A stretch of DNA of 64,000 bases from Maritimibacter sp. HL-12 (GTDB taxonomy: Bacteria > Pseudomonadota > Alphaproteobacteria > Rhodobacterales > Rhodobacteraceae): the NCBI RefSeq assembly GCF_900177545.1, contig NZ_FXBQ01000001.1:2884163-2948162 (forward strand), read 5' to 3'. The notes below the pieces were generated by a model, which saw only the letters and a list, made by a program, of their open reading frames with translations, made no database searches and had not been told where the DNA came from. The translations under genes and the position numbers were made by a program. Every line of letters starts with the position of its first letter. Position 1 is the stretch's first letter. Of the stretch, positions 60,650 through 64,000 are shown in pieces.

Positions 60650-61168
60650 TCAATGCGCATGGGCGCGCGGGTCGAAATGCCTGACCATCTGGCGCAGCTC
60701 GGGTTCCTGCAACAGCGACGCGGCGCGTTTGCGGCTGACCCAACGGCGCTTGCGCTCGGCTTTCTCCGGCCATTCCTTGTGCACCTTCTTCACCTTCAGC
60801 GGGAACATCGCCACGACGATCGGCAGGTTGTCGCCTTCGAGCAGCTTCTGATAGGCGTAAAACCCTGCCGCGACATGCGATGGCGTGCCGGTTACGCCCG
60901 CCTCTTCCCAGGCCTCGGTGGCCGCGGCCTCCGCCGGGGTGGCTCCGTGCATTGGCCAGCCCTTGGGCAGGATCCAGCGCCCGGTGCCGCGCGAGGTGAT
61001 CAGCAGGATCTCGACCTTGCCATCGTTCAGGCGCCACGGAATCGCGCCGAACTGGCTGCGCACCTCTCGCTTGACGGCGCCTGCGAGCCGCATCGGGTGT
61101 TGTCTGAGGTTGAGCGCAACCACGCTGCCGGTCCTTCGATCAATTCGCCTGTTGACGGGGTTCGCCAT
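60650..61168 (-). CDS. Nudix hydrolase
   Basis: A 172-residue protein with a Nudix box KGWPMHGATPAEAAATEAWEEAGVT split as GWPMHGATPAEAA and ATEAWEEAGVTG. The catalytic EAWEEAG part is kept, while the first Glu and the Arg of the strict Gx5Ex7REUxEExGU are Ala and Thr, as in one alphaproteobacterial subfamily. The end has KKVHKEWPEKAERKRRWVS, typical of diphosphoinositol/diadenosine polyphosphate hydrolases. It lies 60 bases upstream of the DUF1178 gene on the same strand. Confidence 0.85.
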   Translation of the reverse strand: MANPVNRRIDRRTGSVVALNLRQHPMRLAGAVKREVRSQFGAIPWRLNDGKVEILLITSRGTGRWILPKGWPMHGATPAEAAATEAWEEAGVTGTPSHVAAGFYAYQKLLEGDNLPIVVAMFPLKVKKVHKEWPEKAERKRRWVSRKRAASLLQEPELRQMVRHFDPRAHAH

Positions 61169-61276
61169 GGGCGCCCCGCTGTTATTCCTTCCTCTGAAGA
61201 TAGCGTTTTTGGCGCTAAACTCAAAGAAAAACCGGTGTTTTGAAGTCGAGCGCCGCTGCGAGGCCCGGAGCCAAAC

Positions 61277-62995
61277 CTAGCTGCGCTGGCCCGAGAAGCG
61301 GTCGTGCCAGGCTTCGCGGTCATCGTCGATGATCTTGGCGAACAGAACCTCCGGCACCTCGAATCCGTGGCCCGGTTCGAGCGCCGCGAGCGCGGCTGCG
61401 AGATCGTCCGGCCAATCAGCGTTTTCGGTCCTGAGGGCCGCCAGCGTCGTTGCTGCGGCGTCGGGGATGAACGGGGCCGAGAGCACCGCGTAGACCCGGA
61501 TCAGGTTGAGCATCAGCCGGATGATCGCGGCGGCGCGCTCGGGGTCTTCCTTGTAGACCGACCACGGCGCGGCACCTTGCAGGTATTCGTTGCCCACCGC
61601 CCAGATCGCGCGCAACTCGGTGGCCGATTTGCGCACCTCCATGGCGTCCATCAGGCGGGCATACTCGGCGATGCGGCGCGAAAGATCGGCGATCAGCGCC
61701 GTCTCCACCGGGCCGTTCTCGCCGCCCGCGGGCACCTCTTCGCCGAACTTCGAGCGGCAGAACTTGGTGACGCGGCTGACGAAATTGCCCAGCACGTCGG
61801 CGAGATCCTTGTTCACGCTGGCCTGGAAGTTTTCCCAGGTGAACTCGCTGTCGGCGTTCTCGGGTGCGTGGCTGAGCAGCCACCAGCGCCAGTAATCGGC
61901 GGGCAGGATCGAGAGCGCCTGGTCCATGAACACGCCGCGGCCCTGGCTGGTGGAAAACTGGCCGCCGTCGTAGTTGAGGTAATTGAAGCTCTTGATGTAG
62001 TCGACGAGCTTCCATGGCTCGCCCGAGCCCATCAGCGTGGCGGGGAAGGAGAGGGTGTGGAAGGGCACGTTGTCCTTACCCATGAATTGCACATATCGCA
62101 CATCATTGGCGCCCTTGTCGGTCCGCCACCAGCGTTCCCATGCAGAATCCCCACCTCCCGTGGCCTCGGCCCATTCGGCGGTGGCCGAGATGTATTCGAT
62201 CGGCGCGTCGAACCACACGTAGAAGACCTTGCCCTCCATCCCCGGCCAGTCCTCGTCGCCGCGCTTCACCGGGATGCCCCAGTCGAGATCGCGGGTGATG
62301 CCGCGATCGCGCAGGCCCTCGCCGTCGTTGAGCCACTTCTTCGCGATCGAGGTGGTCAGCACCGGCCAATCCTTCTTGGATTCGATCCAGGCGTTGAGCT
62401 TGTCGCGCATCAGCGACTGGCGCAGGAACAGATGCTTGGTCTCGCGCACCTCGAGGTCGGTCGAGCCCGAGATCGCCGAGCGCGGGTTGATCAGGTCGGT
62501 CGGGTCGAGCTGCTTGGTGCATTCCTCGCACTGGTCGCCGCGGGCGCGCTCGTAGCCGCAGTTGGGGCAGGTGCCCTCGATGTAGCGATCCGGCAGGAAG
62601 CGGCCGTCGGCGACGGAATAGACCTGTTTCTCGCTCACCTCCTCGATCAGCCCGGCATCGGCCAGCTTGCCGGCGAGGTGCTGGGTCAGGCGGTGGTTCT
62701 GCGGGCTGGAGGAGCGTCCGAAATGGTCGAACGACAGCCGGAACCCCGCCGCGATCGCGGCCTGTACCTCGTGCATCTCGGCGCAGTAATCGGCCACGTC
62801 CTGCCCCGCCTTGGCGGCGGCAAGCTCGGCGGGCGTGCCGTGCTCGTCGGTGGCGCAGATGAACATCACCTCGTGACCGCGCGCGCGCATGTAGCGGGCG
62901 TAGAGATCGGCGGGAAGCTGGCTTCCCACGAGATTGCCGAGGTGCTTGATCCCGTTGATGTAGGGCAGCGCGGAGGTGATGAGAATACGGGCCAT
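61277..62995 (-). CDS. metG: Methionyl-tRNA synthetase
   Basis: A 572-residue class I synthetase. The HIGH-type motif is in [18 protein letters not shown], the zinc knuckle in [20 protein letters not shown], and the KMSKS position reads FSTSQ in [17 protein letters not shown], as in other alphaproteobacterial enzymes of the short type. It lacks a C-terminal tRNA-binding EMAPII domain. ATG at 62995 starts [12 protein letters not shown]; the frame upstream is not supported. Confidence 0.96.
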   Translation of the reverse strand: MARILITSALPYINGIKHLGNLVGSQLPADLYARYMRARGHEVMFICATDEHGTPAELAAAKAGQDVADYCAEMHEVQAAIAAGFRLSFDHFGRSSSPQNHRLTQHLAGKLADAGLIEEVSEKQVYSVADGRFLPDRYIEGTCPNCGYERARGDQCEECTKQLDPTDLINPRSAISGSTDLEVRETKHLFLRQSLMRDKLNAWIESKKDWPVLTTSIAKKWLNDGEGLRDRGITRDLDWGIPVKRGDEDWPGMEGKVFYVWFDAPIEYISATAEWAEATGGGDSAWERWWRTDKGANDVRYVQFMGKDNVPFHTLSFPATLMGSGEPWKLVDYIKSFNYLNYDGGQFSTSQGRGVFMDQALSILPADYWRWWLLSHAPENADSEFTWENFQASVNKDLADVLGNFVSRVTKFCRSKFGEEVPAGGENGPVETALIADLSRRIAEYARLMDAMEVRKSATELRAIWAVGNEYLQGAAPWSVYKEDPERAAAIIRLMLNLIRVYAVLSAPFIPDAAATTLAALRTENADWPDDLAAALAALEPGHGFEVPEVLFAKIIDDDREAWHDRFSGQRS

Positions 62996-63126
62996 GAGAC
63001 GTCCTTGGCTGGTTTTGCCCGCGTTTAACCCAACGCCGGGGCAAACGCCAGCACCGGGCCGGGGCGGTGCCTCTCCCGCCAACCCGCGCCGGCTGCCTCG
63101 GCGAACCCGGCTGGCACCAAGGCCCG

Positions 63127-63153
63127 GGCCCGGGGGGCCGTGCCCCCCGGGCC
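63127..63153. terminator. Perfect 11-bp GC hairpin after the SDR gene
   Basis: GGCCCGGGGGG (63127-63137) pairs exactly with CCCCCCGGGCC (63143-63153) with a 5-base loop, 5 bases beyond the SDR stop (read on the minus strand). No U-tract follows on either side, so it may stabilise or partly terminate the SDR transcript. Confidence 0.5.
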
Positions 63154-63158
63154 TGCGC

Positions 63159-63914
63159 TTATTGTGCCGTGTAGGCCCCGTCGACGAGGTTGTACGAGCC
63201 GGTGATGAAGCTGGCGCGCTCCGACAGCAGGAACACCACCAGCGCGGCGACCTCTTCCGACTCGCCGAGCCGCCCGATCGGGTGCGCCCCTGCGAGCATC
63301 TTCAGCGTGTCCGCGTCGAGGTTCTTCTCGATCAGCGGGGTCTTGATGAAGCCGGGGCCGACCGAGTTGATGCGGATGCCCTTGGCCGAGTACTCGATCG
63401 CCGCGGCCTTGGTCAGCCCCAGCAATGCGTGTTTCGAGGCGACATAGGCCGAGGCGTTGGCAAAGCCGACCGAGCCGAGGATCGAGGCCATGTTGACGAT
63501 CGCGCCGGCACCGGCCTTTTCCATCACCGGGATGGCGTAGCGCATGCCGTAGAACACGCCGTGCAGGTTCACGTTCATGAGGTTGTGCCAGCCGTCGATG
63601 GAAAGCTCGCCGAGCGGCGCTTGCTCACCGCCGATCCCGGCGTTGTTGACGAGCGCGTCGAGCCGACCGGTCTTTTCGACCGCGAAGTCGATCATCGCCT
63701 TGACCTCGTCGACCTTGCCCACGTCGACCTTGAAAGGCAAAGCCTTGCCGCCCGCCTTCTCGACCTCGGCGACCTTGGCGGCGATGGCATCATCCTCGAG
63801 GTCGGCCACCACCACGGTGGCGCCGGCGGCGGCGAGTTCATCCACCACCGCGGCCCCGATCCCCGATGCGCCGCCGGTTACGATTGCCGTCTTGTCGTCG
63901 AATCTCAGGTCCAT
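63159..63914 (-). CDS. Short-chain dehydrogenase/reductase
   Basis: A 251-residue classical SDR. Cofactor loop [11 protein letters not shown] (TGxxxGxG, residues 12-19), NNAG motif, and the catalytic Ser...YxxxK in [55 protein letters not shown] is the usual substrate-side region. Substrate unknown; 3-oxoacyl or alcohol reductases of this form are common. The ATG at 63914 follows AAGGAGGCCCCAA, a strong site. Confidence 0.92.
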   Translation of the reverse strand: MDLRFDDKTAIVTGGASGIGAAVVDELAAAGATVVVADLEDDAIAAKVAEVEKAGGKALPFKVDVGKVDEVKAMIDFAVEKTGRLDALVNNAGIGGEQAPLGELSIDGWHNLMNVNLHGVFYGMRYAIPVMEKAGAGAIVNMASILGSVGFANASAYVASKHALLGLTKAAAIEYSAKGIRINSVGPGFIKTPLIEKNLDADTLKMLAGAHPIGRLGESEEVAALVVFLLSERASFITGSYNLVDGAYTAQ

Positions 63915-64000
63915 TTGGGGCCTCCTTTGGTGAATTGTCCTATGGGTCAAATATGGGGGCGACGGACGCTTGCGCACAGGGGGGGAAGCATTGACGATTC
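63915..64000. other. Right window edge: leader of the SDR gene
   Basis: Only 86 bases remain. They contain the ribosome binding site of the SDR gene and part of its upstream region; no further gene start can be supported. Confidence 0.4.

Overview
The window is GC-rich, densely packed bacterial DNA that looks like a chromosomal piece of a Rhodobacteraceae-type alphaproteobacterium. The evidence is gene content and arrangement: aerobic-type cobaltochelatase genes cobS and cobT, the alphaproteobacterial cluster ctaC-ctaB-small protein-ctaG-ctaE-SURF1-thrC-M16 peptidase, the pair lysC-ptsP, and FnrL-type sites of the TTGAT-N4-ATCAA class. No rRNA, tRNA, CRISPR array or intact insertion sequence was seen.

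Layout. 1-2.2 kb: start of cobT and all of cobS, with an FMN reductase between them. 2.4-5.8 kb: ECF sigma factor, its anti-sigma factor and a secreted fasciclin protein (the SigK/RskA arrangement), then a secreted EF-hand protein and a secreted protein of unknown function. 6.1-13.9 kb: a tightly coupled nine-gene operon for an A/V-type rotary ATPase (H/G-C-I-K-F-E-A-B-D), unusual in this kind of organism and preceded by a possible FnrL site. 14.0-26.2 kb: a same-strand cluster I cannot match to a described system. It has a methionine-rich membrane-anchored coiled coil, an HlyD-type adaptor, an RND pump with an extra hydrophobic segment and a long Lys/Ala/Pro tail, two exported Pro/Gly-rich proteins (one with elastin-like GYPGxG repeats), an exported Gly/Trp-rich protein resembling sulfur-globule-type structural proteins, an exported outer-membrane-lipoprotein-like protein, a ParA-like ATPase, an anchored TPR protein, a dynamin-like GTPase and an FtsH-protease-like domain lacking one zinc ligand. 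26.3-28.5 kb: hydrogenase maturation genes hupK and hypB without hydrogenase genes, and on the minus strand a second copy of ATPase subunit F behind a near-consensus FNR box.

28.7-32.2 kb: a MarR-controlled gentisate pathway (3-hydroxybenzoate 6-hydroxylase, gentisate dioxygenase, fumarylpyruvate hydrolase) with a perfect 21-bp operator inside the promoter. 32.3-40.7 kb: phospholipase D-like lipoprotein, topA, dprA, a TetR regulator divergent from a SnoaL-like protein with two matching operators, and tldD. 40.8-50.8 kb: aa3-type oxidase assembly cluster, thrC, M16 peptidase, acetyltransferase, metallo-beta-lactamase-fold protein and an FAD-linked dehydrogenase. 50.8-52.35 kb: a visibly AT-richer island with one unrecognised gene. 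52.35-64 kb: mostly minus-strand housekeeping genes (apt, DUF2927 protein, mtnP, flavin reductase, ptsP, lysC, DUF1178, Nudix, metG, SDR).

Main points for a second look: (1) the A/V-ATPase and its FNR-associated subunit F paralogue 18 kb away; (2) the 14.0-26.2 kb cluster, which joins membrane-remodelling, positioning, export and structural-protein-like genes. Whether these work together, for example in a membrane-bound or protein-coated compartment, is a hypothesis that the sequence suggests but does not prove.
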